Assembly: GCA_001640655.1 (NCBI GenBank)
Contig: LXGT01000057.1
Coordinates: 1-64,000, forward strand
Origin: Endoconidiophora laricicola
Taxonomy: Eukaryota; Ascomycota; Sordariomycetes; Microascales; Ceratocystidaceae
Reading direction: 5' to 3'
DNA length: 64,000 nucleotides
A model generated the notes under the pieces. The model searched no databases. It saw only the letters and a list, made by a program, of their open reading frames with translations, and had not been told where the DNA came from. Of the stretch, positions 1 to 12,718 are shown in pieces. Position 1 is the stretch's first letter; every line of letters starts with the position of its first letter. The translations under genes and the position numbers were made by a program.

Positions 1-1
1 T

Positions 2-12
2 CCCCCCCCCCC
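2..12. repeat. poly-C tract (11)
   Basis: An uninterrupted run of 11 C at the window edge. It is one of eight C/G homopolymer tracts of 9 or more bases in the window, all of them outside genes. Confidence 0.9.
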
Positions 13-1940
13 ACCCATGCCTTTTTTTTTCTCTTTTCTTCCCCTTCCAGCTTCCTTTTTGCACACATTTATGTTGTCAATGGATTATCACCTGCCTCAA
101 CCTTTTCCCTGCTCTAGGTCCTGATCGACGTCGCTCGCTCATTGCGCTGAGGAGAAGACAGAAAAAGACGTTGTTCAGACTCGCTGTTTCGCACCAGTCT
201 GTCTCCATACATGTCCCATCCTACCTATACACATAGTCATTTGCTTGATATAGGTAGGGAGTTTCTAGAAAGGAAACACTTGCAAATAGATTAGACAGGG
301 CTAAATGGCCAGCCTTGATAATATCCATACGACCTCGGAAATTCACCAAGCACATATAGGCATTGCCTAAAAAAGTGATATGATTTTTGACTGTTTTGCT
401 GACTATCATACATTTCAGCCCTTCGACAACATTGCCTATACATTACATTGACGATACATATCGTGATAACACATCGAGCAGGGGAGCATATAGTACAGTC
501 AAATAACACAGGCAAACTTGGCGGTTTCTACTGGAATTACAACTTCCGCCTTGCTAGTTATTTTATCTATCGAGACACTATTCCCTCGTTGTACTCTTCT
601 TAGTCTTTTTTTTTTGGTGTACGTATTACACTATAACCCTTAGAAGCCATTATTAACATATGAGTACGTTGATATTCCGATATTATAAAAGAAATGCAGC
701 TGTTGTAACAGTCTCATACTTGTGCTTGCAAATGCTTTTTCTCTTCCTCTTCCTTTGGTTCTTTTTTGCAAACATTGCGCAACAAAAAAAGACAAGCTGC
801 AGGAGGGGGTGTGCGGGGAAAAGGGGGTAAGCTGGACAGGGTAGGGCAGAAGCTACGACTCAGGCATTATGCTGAATTGTAGAGTTGTAGTCGCAGTTGT
901 TACAGGTAGATGCAGTTAGAGATCATAGATCAAGCCAAAAACAGCAGCACAAACCGATCATAGACAGGCAAACAAAATAACGGCAAGGAGAGACGCAGCG
1001 GCCTAGACGACGCAAAGCCCTCGGACTACGTTGTAGCTCAGAGCGCCACTTTCACTCGCTTCCTTGCGCTCACCTCCTCTTTTCGTTATGTTTGTTTCCA
1101 TCTTTCTGCTGATAACTTTCAAGAAAGTGTTACTACTGCTGTAACTAGTACTAGTTTACTATAAATTTAATCATGAAGATGCAAGAGAAGAAGAAGGAAT
1201 CAAGGTGAAAAGGTAAAAAAAAAAAAAAGGACAACTTTTTCTTTTAGAAAAGGAAAAGGGCCAGGCTGGGATGCCTAACAAATACTAACTTGGCATAAAG
1301 GCGTCATGATGTCTACAAGACCACCAGGCTAGCCTGTTCCACCCCAGACAAGACGATGTGAGTAGGAGTCCTTTTAGTTACTAGTTGAGGCGTTAACGCT
1401 GGGAACGAAGTGACGAGAGCAAATCTTGTCTCTTTCCTACCGCCGTTTGGTAAAGGTCCGATTGCCTTCTTCTAGTAGGCTAAACCAGGGGATCCGATAT
1501 ACCAACATAAGAGCAAAGTCCTTAATAAACGAGAAGCCCGCCAGCCAGACTAGCATACACTGTTAGCATACTAATGAACGAACTAGCAAATAGTATATTT
1601 TTGTGTGTGAACATATTTGCTTGCTGACTTGTATCGGAATAGTAAAGCAAAAAGGGAAACGTATATCCCGCAAACCCGCCAGCAGCCGCCAGTCTGTCTT
1701 CTTGCAGCCTGTGCCACGGAAATGGACGAACACGAGACATGGCAGAACGGGGAGAAAACGGACCTGCGTATCGATATAGCCTGGTATGCAAGCATTACAG
1801 GCTGCGTGAACATGATAAATGAAGTGCAAATAGAAGCTAAGCAAGGTCAGGTAAAAGAATTTGGGCAAGTAAGAAAACACAGGACAGCATGATCCAAAAG
1901 CCTTAGTAAAGCAAGCGGAGGAAAAAAGAAGAAGGCAAAA

Positions 1941-1955
1941 CCCCCCCCCCCCCCC
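1941..1955. repeat. poly-C tract (15)
   Basis: An uninterrupted run of 15 C in gene-free sequence, directly after a purine-rich stretch. It is the longest C/G homopolymer in the window. Confidence 0.95.
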
Positions 1956-3495
1956 AGCCATATCAGATATAGGCACTTGTTTGCCAGGGGTCAAGCCAAC
2001 AATCCAGATTGCTATTGATTCTTGCTTGCCTATCGTAGGCTTTTCACTAGTGAGAAGTCGTCTAACCCATGGTGGTTCACTTACAACAGCTTTACCCTTG
2101 CAATAGAACCGACCAAAAACGCAGGTGAGTATCGGGTTCAATACTATGGCCCACGATCCAATATAAGCCACCCGCTAACGAAAACCTAGAAAGAAAGATA
2201 AGAAGAAAAACATGAAAAGAAAAAGCACACGCCCGCCGTCTTGTCTTGTAGGCTATAAGATCCCTGCATTTAACAACACAGATAGGCTTGATATCTTAAA
2301 GCGACATAAAGGCAAAGAAATTTCCATTGCCTGAGCTAAGGTTTGCGATGAATCAAGCATTCGCAGAAAGGCGCTTGCTAAGGGACAAAAGGACTCATCA
2401 ACCTGAGTTTTCAAGTCTGTTCAGTTCAAGTCTGCAGCTTGGATCATCCTCATCATACTCGCAGAAACGAACCATTTACTTACAGCATTGCTTAGCATTA
2501 CTGCTAGCCTGAAATGTAAAGGTAAGCTTGCGGAGTGTTTTGACTGGGCCATGGTTCATAAACATTTTGTTCAGCAGAATACGGAGATTCGAATCTTGCC
2601 TTGAGGCTTAGGGTATGTATGACTAGGCAAGACAAAAACAGCGGAACTATTCATCTTCCCATAATTATGCGCCAAATCAAAGGCTGTCTTGTCCCTTGGC
2701 AATAGTTGGCAGCAATAAGTAAGTAAGAGCAAGGAAGGTCTAGTCACCCCAAGAAGTACCCCAGCCTACCTATATGCTTACAGAACTTCCCAAACTCAAA
2801 CGGCTTAGATACACACCTCGGTTCCTACAACAAAACACGCCTCCCTAAAACATTGCAGAGGACATCAGACATCAAACTTGGCAGCAGGTAACCAACACTA
2901 AGTCCGTAAGCTAGCGTGGCCTTTTTATTGTAATCTTTCTCTTATCTATTACTTGTAATTACGTAGTGTTACTATTATTTCAATACGCTCACCTGCATTG
3001 AACTCATACACAGATATATCCGGATATGCTTTTTCCTATTTTGCACACACACATAACTATAGAAGATCCATGCTTCTGAGGAAAGTTTTGATTACAGTGT
3101 TGTTCGTAATATACATTGATGACATTGGCTAAAATGCTTTGCCACTAACCGGTTCTATTTTTCGCTGTTACGCCTCTGTAACATCCCAGCTGAAAGGATC
3201 GTGAGGTTTGGTGATGGTAGGTAATCATCATTGTGCCATCAATCTCCTCCATCCTTTGATGGTAACAAAAGAAACCAAATTAAGCTAGCCATCATCCTCC
3301 CTTATTTCCATATTATTTTACTCTTTTCTCCGGGCAAAATATTGTTGGTAACAGAGCCAATACTCCGGGGCTAAGCATCTAAGCGGCTTTGGTTTCTCTT
3401 AGGCGTCGCTATATTGCTAACAAATTGCCTACCGTTTCCATTGATTTGGTTTCCCCTTCGAACTCTGATATAAATCTGAACCTCGCAAAGAACAA

Positions 3496-3505
3496 GGGGG
3501 GGGGG
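3496..3505. repeat. poly-G tract (10) in a G-rich stretch
   Basis: Ten G are followed within 25 bases by further G runs (GGGAGAGGGGGAGGGGGG), so the strand is G-rich over about 30 bases. The repeated G runs could form a G-quadruplex; this is inference from the pattern only. Confidence 0.85.
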
Positions 3506-4174
3506 AGGGAGAGGGGGAGGGGGGACGATCATGCTAAGGAAAGAATGTTGAGCAAAGTAGCGAGAAAGAAAAAGTCATAACCTCTTCAAGGCTCCAGGCC
3601 TCCCGGAATCTCTGACTAAGAAAATTGAATGGAAAATAAAGCCTGTTCAATAGACGGAGACAAACTAGTGGTAAATAACTTGCCATAGCAAACGAATGAC
3701 TAGCGAAACTAAGAGCGTTTAGCATGGATTATATAAACTACTACATAGTTAGGCTGCTTTTTGTTGTTGTTTTCTCGGGACAGCCCCAAGGAGGCATTCT
3801 TTTTTGGCATTCTCTCTGCCGCATAGTTGAACTTACGATAATACGCTAAGATATCAAGCATCCACGGGGACTTTTTTCTGAAGGCAAAAAACCACTACAA
3901 CAACAACAATGGTAGCATTTAAAAACCAAAGTAGGATGGGGGTAATACTACTAGCATAAACGTGCGGATGAATACAGAAAAGAATAGATAAAGAAAAAAA
4001 AAGTCCAAGATATGGTATGAGAACGGGAAAGAAGTCCTTTCTTCCGTCTCCCTGACTGTCCGCATGATTAAGACAGACCCAATCACAATTGCCGTTCCAC
4101 GACTAGACCACAGGCAATATTACAAGTATCAATCAAGCGTTTCTCATGAACTTGCGGATGACGGGTTCAGATAT

Positions 4175-4194
4175 GGCATGGCATGGCATGGCAT
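4175..4194. repeat. GGCAT pentamer tandem repeat, 4 copies
   Basis: Four perfect copies of GGCAT, followed by a partial, diverged copy. It is a short minisatellite-like array in gene-free DNA. Confidence 0.9.
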
Positions 4195-4786
4195 GCTATG
4201 GCTGACTGACTGAGCTTATTAGGGCGGCTAAAACCACCCTACATTCTAGAGTGTTTCCCTTTGACATCACCCTTTTTGTTCATGTGCACTTTTATCTTTA
4301 TGTTTTATTGATTTCTGCCATTCAATAATAAACTGAAGAGTTTATTATTGTTTTCATTTTAACTTGCAGCCTATCTGCTGCTGATTCAGCTTGCTGGGTG
4401 GGAGATTAAATATAAAGAAAGGACTGCTGCTTCTAGTAGGCAAAACAGAGCAGATGTAATGCCCGTATGTAATATCAGATACATGTACATATTCTATATA
4501 GCAACACATCGACTTGTGATGCCGCCTTTGCCTGAAGATTAATGGATGGGCTTTACTCTAAGCATTCATTCTTTGTCTTGTCTTTCCACCATCTGGCTCT
4601 CTGATCCTGAGAAGTATAATAGGTAGGTTAAGTTACTATCTTGAGGTCTGTCTATATACACATATATATAAGAGGCAGGTTGGTCAAGGCTGCAGACACA
4701 GCTGGAAGTTTAGAAATTCGCTATATTAAATACACACCATCTGATATATGCACCCAAGCCTTGCCAGTGTACACAAGACCTTCACG

Positions 4787-4797
4787 CCCCCCCCCCC
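4787..4797. repeat. poly-C tract (11)
   Basis: Eleven C in pyrimidine-rich spacer about 660 bases upstream of the gene starting at 5460. More C-rich patches follow near 4944-4956. Confidence 0.9.
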
Positions 4798-5294
4798 TCC
4801 ATCCCCACACCTATCTCTGAGTACCAATCTCCAATACTAGTGCGACCAAAGTTGAGGTTAAGAGCGCAACTAGTAATGTTGCTTGGTAGTAGTATAATCA
4901 CCCTAGCGTTTCTTTATCCGCTGCTTGAAGACGCACACTCACGCCCCCCACCCCCTTCTTGCAAGGTCATAGGAGGAGTGTATGTGGAAACGTCCATGCT
5001 AATTCCATCCTAGTTTGGCGGGCCTTGTCATGTTTTGTTCCATGGCATGGACCGCTGGAACCAGAACAGCTAAGAATCCAAACGACTAAGATTACCCTGC
5101 TATTGACGGGCCAAAGTACCACTCAGCTTGAGAATAGACGATCATGGACAAGACATCTTTTGCTTTGTTTTTATCATTATTTATTTGTTCTTTTGGGCTC
5201 TGCTACAGCTTTGCTCAACTACTACACTAAAGCTTGGGCAGGCATCCTGGCTCCGCATATTTCATGAGAATTTCAATATAAGTCCTGGCGCCCT

Positions 5295-5459
5295 TCCTCT
5301 CTTTCCCCCATCTCGAAATTTGCGACCTCATATTCAAATACGTCTTCAAAACAACGAATCTCTTCCTCTTTACAATCTTCTTTATCTTCTTCATTGTCTT
5401 TCCTTCACATAGTGCAACAATTTGATCTCTCTATCTTACACACACCAATCTTCTTCGCA
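5295..5459 (+). promoter_or_regulatory. pyrimidine-rich leader before the 5460 start codon
   Basis: The ~165 bases before the ATG are dominated by CT and TTC runs, with hardly any purine clusters. Such pyrimidine-rich stretches just upstream of start codons are a common feature of fungal core promoters and 5' leaders. The transcription start itself cannot be located from sequence alone. Confidence 0.4.
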
Positions 5460-6446
5460 ATGGACTACTCTGCCGCCAACGTCACCAGACGTCAACGCCG
5501 GTCGCCTGTTATCAACAGCGGCATTGGCAAGAACCATCATTCTTCTCACAAGACCTCACCGCTTTCTAAGCGCCGGTCTATGTACGAAGGAAACCTATAC
5601 ACTATGAACTACTCTGCTAGTATCGACATCGCCGCTGCTGCCGCCATGCCTAGAGCCCGCCCATCCAGCATGTACATGACTACGCCAGTTTCTGCTTCAT
5701 ACATGACTATGAACAGCCCTTACATGACTACTGCCGACGGCATCGTCTTCTCACCCAGTCTCGCCATTGCTCAGCAACAGCAGCAGCAACAACAGAACAT
5801 GTACTCACCAGCCTATTCTTACATGCCCACTCAGTTCGTCAACCAGCAGACTGCCTACGCTCTGCCGCAGCAAATATCAGCCATGAGCATGACGTACAAC
5901 ACCTACGTGGACTATCCATCCACCGCCCAGCAAATGTCCAACGCTACCTACGACGTTGCTTCGCTACCAACGCCTGAATTTGATGCCTCATCCACCACCG
6001 CACGCTCGCCCCATCTCGCCGCGCCCATGACGCCCGAGCAGCCTACCTACTTGCCCTCGCAATCAATGGAGTTTGTCTCTGCCACCGTCTGCGATGTGAC
6101 TTCTTCTGTCGTCGAGGATGTCGAGGAGGATGGCGAGATTCTCCAGGGCATGGGTCTGTATGACAAGGACGAGTGTGATCTTAGCCTAGATAGCTCGCGG
6201 GACTCTATGCAGTCGCTAATGGCTGACACTACTCGTGTTGCCGCACCAGCTAAGAACATGCTTCTCATGGAGAACTTCGAACCAGCGAACCTTGATGACG
6301 ATGAGGAGTCCGAGGCTGAAGATGAGCCCCCTTCTACTTCATCTGTTGAGGAACCTATCATGCAGATGCCTGTGACCTACTTCCCTATTCAAGCATACCC
6401 TCAGCAGATGATGCCGATGCAGTCTATCTACTCTGGCTTCTTCTAA
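5460..6446 (+). CDS. unknown low-complexity polyQ/acidic protein
   Basis: A single open frame of 328 residues. The frame stays open back to about 5394, but the first good ATG is at 5460 (protein begins MDYSAANVTRRQRR), right after a pyrimidine-rich leader. The N-terminus is basic (RRQRR, SKRRS). The middle is rich in Met, Tyr, Ser, Thr and Gln, with an eight-Gln run around residue 104. The C-terminal third has acidic patches (VEDVEEDGE, DDDEESEAEDE), and the protein ends in a Met/Pro/Gln/Tyr-rich tail (SIYSGFF). No enzyme motif, signal peptide or membrane segment is visible. The composition would suit a regulatory or transcription-associated protein, but that is inference and I do not recognise the family. 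Regular codon use and the long frame support it as a real gene. No intron is needed. Confidence 0.8.
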   Translation: MDYSAANVTRRQRRSPVINSGIGKNHHSSHKTSPLSKRRSMYEGNLYTMNYSASIDIAAAAAMPRARPSSMYMTTPVSASYMTMNSPYMTTADGIVFSPSLAIAQQQQQQQQNMYSPAYSYMPTQFVNQQTAYALPQQISAMSMTYNTYVDYPSTAQQMSNATYDVASLPTPEFDASSTTARSPHLAAPMTPEQPTYLPSQSMEFVSATVCDVTSSVVEDVEEDGEILQGMGLYDKDECDLSLDSSRDSMQSLMADTTRVAAPAKNMLLMENFEPANLDDDEESEAEDEPPSTSSVEEPIMQMPVTYFPIQAYPQQMMPMQSIYSGFF

Positions 6447-8420
6447 AGCAAACAAACAACGCTCTCTTTCGCTTCATTGTACTTTTATACTTGTCTGACC
6501 TGTCGGTGGTCTTACACTTACACACCTTTTTATGGCTCTCTTTTTTATGGCATCCTCTATTATTTCCTTACACGACACGACTACTTTTTATCACATCTGA
6601 ACCTTCGGAACTACATTGGCGTTTTTTTCTTTCACTTTTCTATTATTTTACTTAACATCAGTCGGCGCGTTGATTTTTGGTTTATTCATCTCATACTGGA
6701 ACACGGACCAGTCAATAACTTGAGCTTTATTTGATTTCTATTGCGTTCTGTTTTGGTGGGAATTTTCATGCGGAGCTTCGTTTTAGACAATAGCTTAATG
6801 CATTGGCACTGGCTAATATTGCCTTATTTTTTTTTTCGGAATTTACATCACTCTTATAAAGAAAGATACCGTTGGAACATTATTCTTTACTACACGAATT
6901 CCTCCTGTGTTGAGGCTTTCGGTATATCTTTTTTTAATCTTTTTTTCTGGCTTGGTTAAATAGAAACACTCAGGAAAGTTTAGTTTATGAACCTTTTCAG
7001 GATCCCCTACAGATACTTAAACATCGAATTGTGGCTTTGCGCAACGTCACATATTCCCGCTACGAATCATTTGTATTCATTTCCACTATTCCCAGTGAAG
7101 CTATCTTTGTGTGCCTATGATGCTGGAATGGAGTCTTAAACTAAACCGAATCTTTCCTGCTCTAGGCATAAGTTTCTTCCTTGTAATTGCAGTAATTCCT
7201 TTTAACTCCTGCTTTGGGAAATAATAAAGTCGGCAATAAGCTCACTAATCTGGGCCCCGCCATGAGCTGCTAATCCTTGTCGTGATGTTATATTGTCATT
7301 TTCGAGCTTTATCTCCTTCAAATTTGGAAGCTAACTTGTAATTTCAAGTGCGGTAACCTTCTAGGATGAGAATGCGAAACTCGAATCAACTATTAGTTAG
7401 GTCATGATCTAGTCTATGCAGTTGCAGTCATATCTATAGAGCCTGGCGAGGCACATGCTCATAAAAAACAGGTTCCGGCAATGGGCTTTTTCAAGAGGCG
7501 AATAACTCAAGTACAATCTTACTTGCTGTCCTGATGGCTCTTTGTGGTTACCCTTTTTAGGATACTCATACTTCGTATATCCGATAGAACCGGAATTGTC
7601 CCAAAAACACATTTATACGCGTTATTTTAGTACATAGTAAGGACCCGTCTCTGGAACGGTCTTCGCCGAAGCTAGTGGCGATTCTGACTCTTGGATTTCT
7701 TAACCTGAAGGCGATGATGGCGCAGGTGACGACACTAAGTTCTGCTTGTGCTCGCTACTGCTGACGTTTTTTTCGACTGAATTAACGGTGCAGGTGAAGC
7801 GGACTTGATGGTTGATTGTGGCGAGATGAAGTCTCCAAACGCCCAAACGAATAAGCCGTCCTCAAGGAGCCATCAGTATGATCCACTGCAACCTTTGGGC
7901 TAAAATGGCATTAAGAGCTAGTCCTTGGATCAAAATTCTATGGCTACTGCTAGAATGCGTTGGATAAAAGGTGGATTTTAGATTCCAAGTTCGCGCCCTT
8001 GGTTCAAAGAAGTGTTTCCGAATAACCATTATAGCTGGTTGTCAAAAGTGGATTCATGGACCCGAGCTCAACAGGCTTAGATAAGGGCTTATCGATAACA
8101 ACTGATAGTATGTTGCATTAGTACCCGTTTTTTTTACAAGGCTCCAGTTCATCTTTGCTACTTGTTTTTGTCCTTGGGCAATTCACATGCAATGGCAAAT
8201 TAAACCATCAGTTTGGCGGATGGTGGACTTGTTGACGAATTTGAGACAACATTATCCCGATGCAGCGTAGAATCTCTATTCTAGTCATCTGTATAGCAGC
8301 GGATGTTTGTTAGCAGGTGTATTCTTTACTTATACTCAATGATCAGGCTCCAGCCACTGATCCAAGTTGTCTATCGCATATGTGCCATCAAACTTTGAAC
8401 TTCTCGTACAGCATCCCATT
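6447..8420. other. spacer, ~2 kb, no gene recognised
   Basis: The first ~500 bases are T-rich and probably include the 3' untranslated region of the gene ending at 6446. The small hydrophobic frames at 6477-6959 reflect this T-richness. The rest is unremarkable AT-rich spacer leading to LAS1. No RNA gene or repeat was seen. Confidence 0.5.
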
Positions 8421-9507
8421 ATGGTGCAATACATATTTACGCCATGGCGCGATTCTACCGAATTAGTTCGTGTAAAACACGCATTTTACCCCGACAAACA
8501 ACTTCTTGCAAGTCAAAATGACCCTTCTTCACATTTCGATGAGACTACACAGCACACCAAACAGATCCGTCGGGAGGCCGTGGATCGCGTTGCTATGTGG
8601 ATGCAGCGTGGGAACTGTCCACATATGATAGAGTCTACTGCTCTTTTAACGGCGGCTATTATTGCCGATGAGGAAAGCTCTATTGGCCAGAAGATAGGTA
8701 GCTTTGGGCTGAGTGAATATGCGGCGCGCGCCACGTACTCGACTGCTTTCAGTCGGTGAGTTTATCTCCGAAATCTAATCAGGGCCTCTTCAAGTTATGT
8801 TACTAACATACCTTAATCTGTGGAGATTTGTCACCGGACTTCTTGACGGACAACAGGATAAACTAAGGAAGATGAGCATGTTTTCTTTGGCCAAGAATAT
8901 CGGTCTCCCAGCTACCTTTGTTGAGTTGCGGCATCAGGCAACCCATGAGCCACTCCCTTCATTATCACGACTTCGTGGTGCAGCACGTAAAGCTCTAGAC
9001 TGGATATGGGAATACTACTGGATCCATCTTCCATCCGAGTTGCCACCGTCAAGCAGAGTAATCAAGGATGAGCACGATAGTGTCATATCCGACGCGACGG
9101 ACGACGCCACGTCATTGCCTAGCGGGGCGGAGGATGAAGTCATAGCCTTCTTGAGTTCGGATGCTGCATCGGTTGCCTTAGAAAGAACGGACATGGCGAT
9201 CGAGTGGGTTACAAGATGGGGCGCGCGTACGTCGAGAATCATTGAGTCTATCAACGATAAGCTTGGAGAAGACCGTAAATCCATACTGCGGGCTATGCAG
9301 ATGAGTCGAATGATAGAAGTTGCTCTAGAGAGCATACCCAAGGCAGCGCACGAGAGTGATAATCTTACTGTGGCTAAAATAGAGGAAGTAGAAGACATGG
9401 CCGACAACGATATGACTGTTGCCTTAGTGGAAGATGAAGATGACGACAACGGCGGCTGGTCAACATACGAAGGGAAGTGGGAGGCCAAACCCATCGGAGT
9501 TATCTGA
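8421..9507 (+). CDS. LAS1: Las1-like ribosome biogenesis endoribonuclease
   Basis: Two exons, 8421-8755 and 8826-9507, encode 338 residues. The 70-bp intron has a GTGAGT donor and a TACTAAC branch site, and joins phase 2 to give ...STAFSR/FVTGLLDG. The ATG at 8421 is chosen because it directly precedes the conserved Las1 opening (PWRDSTELVRVKHAFYPD). Las1 is the nuclease that, with the Grc3 kinase, cleaves ITS2 of pre-rRNA during 60S maturation in the nucleus/nucleolus. The HEPN-type catalytic RxxxxH signature is present as R147-H-Q-A-T-H152, followed by the family hallmark EPLPSLSRLRGAARKALDWIW. The acidic linker and the C-terminal W-x-AKPIGVI tail resemble the short Las1 tail that engages Grc3. 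It is shorter than budding-yeast Las1 (about 500 residues), mainly in the linker. Confidence 0.9.
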
Positions 9508-12102
9508 GACTGATTTTTTGCCCCTGCTTAACATATACCAGTGATCTGTCTGTACCATCTTCAACTACTTACGTTGATACGCTTCGACATAGGGACTACT
9601 GAATTCGTTTTATAATTCTTTTTTCTAACGATCAATGTACATATCCCATGTCAGAATATGTCTACATATATCGCATCTGACCGAGCTACTTATCTTACCT
9701 GTAAATATATTTCAGACCTCGTTTTACTTCAAGAAAGCTATAACAAAGATGAGCTTTGCATATAAATATATAACGTCTGGAGATTACATGTTGTACGCGT
9801 AGATTAATGCATTGTCGAAATACAGAAAACTCAGTTCGAGGAGGACTTTTTGAAAACATAAGATTCATTCCTGTTTATATTCATGCCCTGGCAGTCTTTT
9901 GATATATTTCGCACATTTACCTACCGATTCATGATTTTTCCATATTATCCTATGCGATCATCAAGTCGACGTTTTGAGACTACCAAGCTCACACATATAG
10001 AGAAATATATAGATATAAATCATAGCGGCAAATGTGATCGATCCCCTTCTAGGACCTCGATTGCCATGCATGGCAATGTGCCTGTCTGTTGCGTTACACT
10101 TGGCCCGCTACCTTCTATTTGGGCCAGATCAAGATTGATGAGCATGCCTTTTGAAGCCATCTGCTGTGTCTGGTGTTGTAATTATAGTGTTGTTTGGCGT
10201 GATGGAGGATATTTTGTGACGTAAAGAAGTCAATGGCCCTTCATGGCATCCTATATTGCCCCGAGAAAGCCACTAAGAACAATGGTTAGTAGACGACACA
10301 ACAAGATATGCGAATGATTGTCCTGTTTCCCGTAAATCATGCAAGATGTGACTTTTCCTGTTGATTCTTGGCAGACTACTTACTTTCTGCAATAGTCTTG
10401 AATCTTGACTATTGGGCTAATGATTCCTAAACTCCGGTGTATCAATGGAAGATGTATCTGTAAATAAGTTTGTGTTGACTGACAGTGGGCCCTGGGCATC
10501 TTCATACCGAAATCGGTGGCGTTCTATGAAGCCTAAGCTCATCTATAACTCCGTGAAAGCAGTAATTTGATTACGAGCTATCTCATACTAGCTTTTGAAT
10601 ACTCTACGTCGAGTGTTTTCTTATCCGAGACCTGCGCTAATTTTGCAACGTCGCCATTTTATGTCTCGTAGCATGTAGATTTACAGCCTTCTGCCCCATA
10701 GGCGAACTGCCAAGCTATATTCCTGATGCCGTATCATGTGTGTCATCTAGCACAGCATGATGATTCCTATTTGTTCGATTCATGAATGTTTTCAAGCCCA
10801 TTGTATTATCATTTATTGTTGCATAGCTAAAAATTGCGCATGCAAATCGATCAGGCTTGCAGTGAATGTCAAAGGGCCCTTAGGTTATATAGCCCAGATC
10901 GATCGAAGACCTAGAGCTCCATTATAGATGCACAGAGAAAGAAGGCATGAACTGACGAACGAGTAGGCTGACATATAGGGATAATTTGCGTAAAGCCGTA
11001 TCAACCGAAGAATGTCTGCCTCGAATCGGATTGTGTCACATGACTTTGTTTGCTAACAAGGGCATTCTTGCACAGGAAGACGCCTCTTGCATGCTTAGCA
11101 GGCCTTCGAAAGAAAATATCCATTTGGCCTATTGGATACTTAATCTTAGTTAAGTTTCTAGAACTATGAAGATACCCTATTGGACATTTGATTCGGTTAG
11201 ACATTATGTGCAGTATGAATCTTATAAGGTGCCTCAACCAACGTACCTTTCAGTAATAAGCAAGGTTATCTCTATACCGGCTCTTTGTTTGGTCTCTAAC
11301 GAAAATGACGCCGACTTCTCTCCCTAGTGCCTTACCATGATATGACCTAACATATCCTGTTGTTTGTTGTTCTAGTTTGCAGGATGGAAGGGTTTATTGT
11401 AAAACCCGTCAGGATTGCGAAAAGTGCAGTCTCTGACCTCAAAGATTGTATCACTCTTGATAATATCGCGGTGCTCGTCATCGGCAGGTTAATTTGAGCT
11501 TGCCTTGTCAAGACGTCTTATTGACCAAGGACCCTGTATCTTAGCGGCGTGAACGGGCCTAATAGTATCGATTATACTTTATCTTAGCCAAGAGACAAAG
11601 AGAGCTATGCTGTCGATATCGATGATGGCAGCTCAAATAGTTATTACTGTGTATCAAGGGAATTTATCGAGTACGCGCGGAACTGGAAATGGTTGAAACC
11701 TATGCTGTATTCCAGAACATAAAAAATCATATAGAGAGTAATTTGGTAACGTGAGAATGCATTCTGCCTGCCGCTAGAAGTCCGCTAGAAGACTTAAGAT
11801 GTCCGCTTTCTGAAGGTTGTCAATATAATTACGAAGCCTGTTACTAATTGAGTCGAATACGTTATCGAGATGGTACATTGAAATGATATCGAGATGTTCC
11901 CGTGCTAAGTCCATCTTAACCCCAGAAGCTTGTCAAACTATACGTAGCTGAATTAGTTAGGCAAAGGTTTAGTATAAAAAAAAAGTACGTCATCAATAGT
12001 TGTTGATAGTACTGAGAACTGAGAACAATGGCTAACAATTTTTTGGAGAACGCTATCACTATTTGTGGAGCTTGTGGCTTGAACGCTGCTATTTGTGGCG
12101 TT

Positions 12103-12111
12103 GGGGGGGGG
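12103..12111. repeat. poly-G tract (9)
   Basis: Nine consecutive G in gene-free DNA, 130 bases before a longer G run. Confidence 0.9.
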
Positions 12112-12240
12112 CTTCTCCTTTCCTTTTCGAAAAGCGACGATTCGGAATGGGGTTAAGTTAGTACTGGAGATCGGCTAGCAGATGTATAATAACTTAGCAT
12201 ACTGCCTCGGTAGGCGTATGTTTGCTTACACACTTGGCCT

Positions 12241-12252
12241 GGGGGGGGGGGG
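12241..12252. repeat. poly-G tract (12)
   Basis: Twelve consecutive G in gene-free DNA, the second of three C/G homopolymers within 600 bases. Confidence 0.95.
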
Positions 12253-12689
12253 AACTCTTGCCAAACGGCATCAGAGACCAATCTCACCTCCTTGTGTAGG
12301 CGCTAAATACTATGTAGCAACGTGATTGACGGGTTCGTTCTTAAGGGCACTCCCTGCTTGTCGGCTTGCGGCAGTCGCGTAATATGCGTTAAATCACCTA
12401 TTACTAGTAGTATATGCGGTCTCATTCTTATTTTTGCATAGCCTCACGTAGTTTCCATTGCTTTCTATTGCGAGAAATTGCTGTGATGGTGCTAAACAGA
12501 GCGATCGACACCTAGCGAGCTTGTAAAGTTCTTTAACTAGGTCTACATTAAATTTCAGCGTTGTCCCAGGCCAAGAGCTCCCGTGGGCGATAGGGGAGGA
12601 AGGACTAAGAGGGGTCTTGCGGATACGCACAGCCAGGGGCTCTACAACATAGCGCTATCTTTTACTTTCTCGTATCAGCAACGATAGAA

Positions 12690-12718
12690 CCCCCCCCCCC
12701 CCAAAAAAAAAAAAAAAA
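12690..12718. repeat. C13-A16 compound homopolymer
   Basis: Thirteen C (12690-12702) run directly into sixteen A (12703-12718). Two adjoining homopolymers could be a nucleosome-excluding element, or a site of replication slippage or assembly uncertainty. Confidence 0.95.

Larger units (their letters stand above)
1..5459. other. gene-free region, 5.4 kb
   Basis: I find no convincing coding region here. The open frames on both strands are short, mostly lack an ATG near their start, and have the composition of AT-rich spacer. Four long C or G homopolymer tracts and one short pentamer tandem repeat lie in it and are listed separately. No tRNA A/B box pair or snRNA core was recognised by eye. The last ~170 bases are the pyrimidine-rich leader of the gene starting at 5460. 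Confidence 0.6.

Noticed and set aside
1563..2171. 202-codon frame on the minus strand
   Set aside because: It translates the C15 tract as poly-Gly and has mixed, low-quality composition with no family resemblance.
2585..2600. GATTCGAATC palindrome resembling a tRNA B box
   Set aside because: No matching A box, anticodon arm or acceptor stem on either strand at the required distance.
9015..9494. 159-codon antisense frame opposite LAS1
   Set aside because: A shadow frame over a well-supported LAS1 exon, with no independent evidence.
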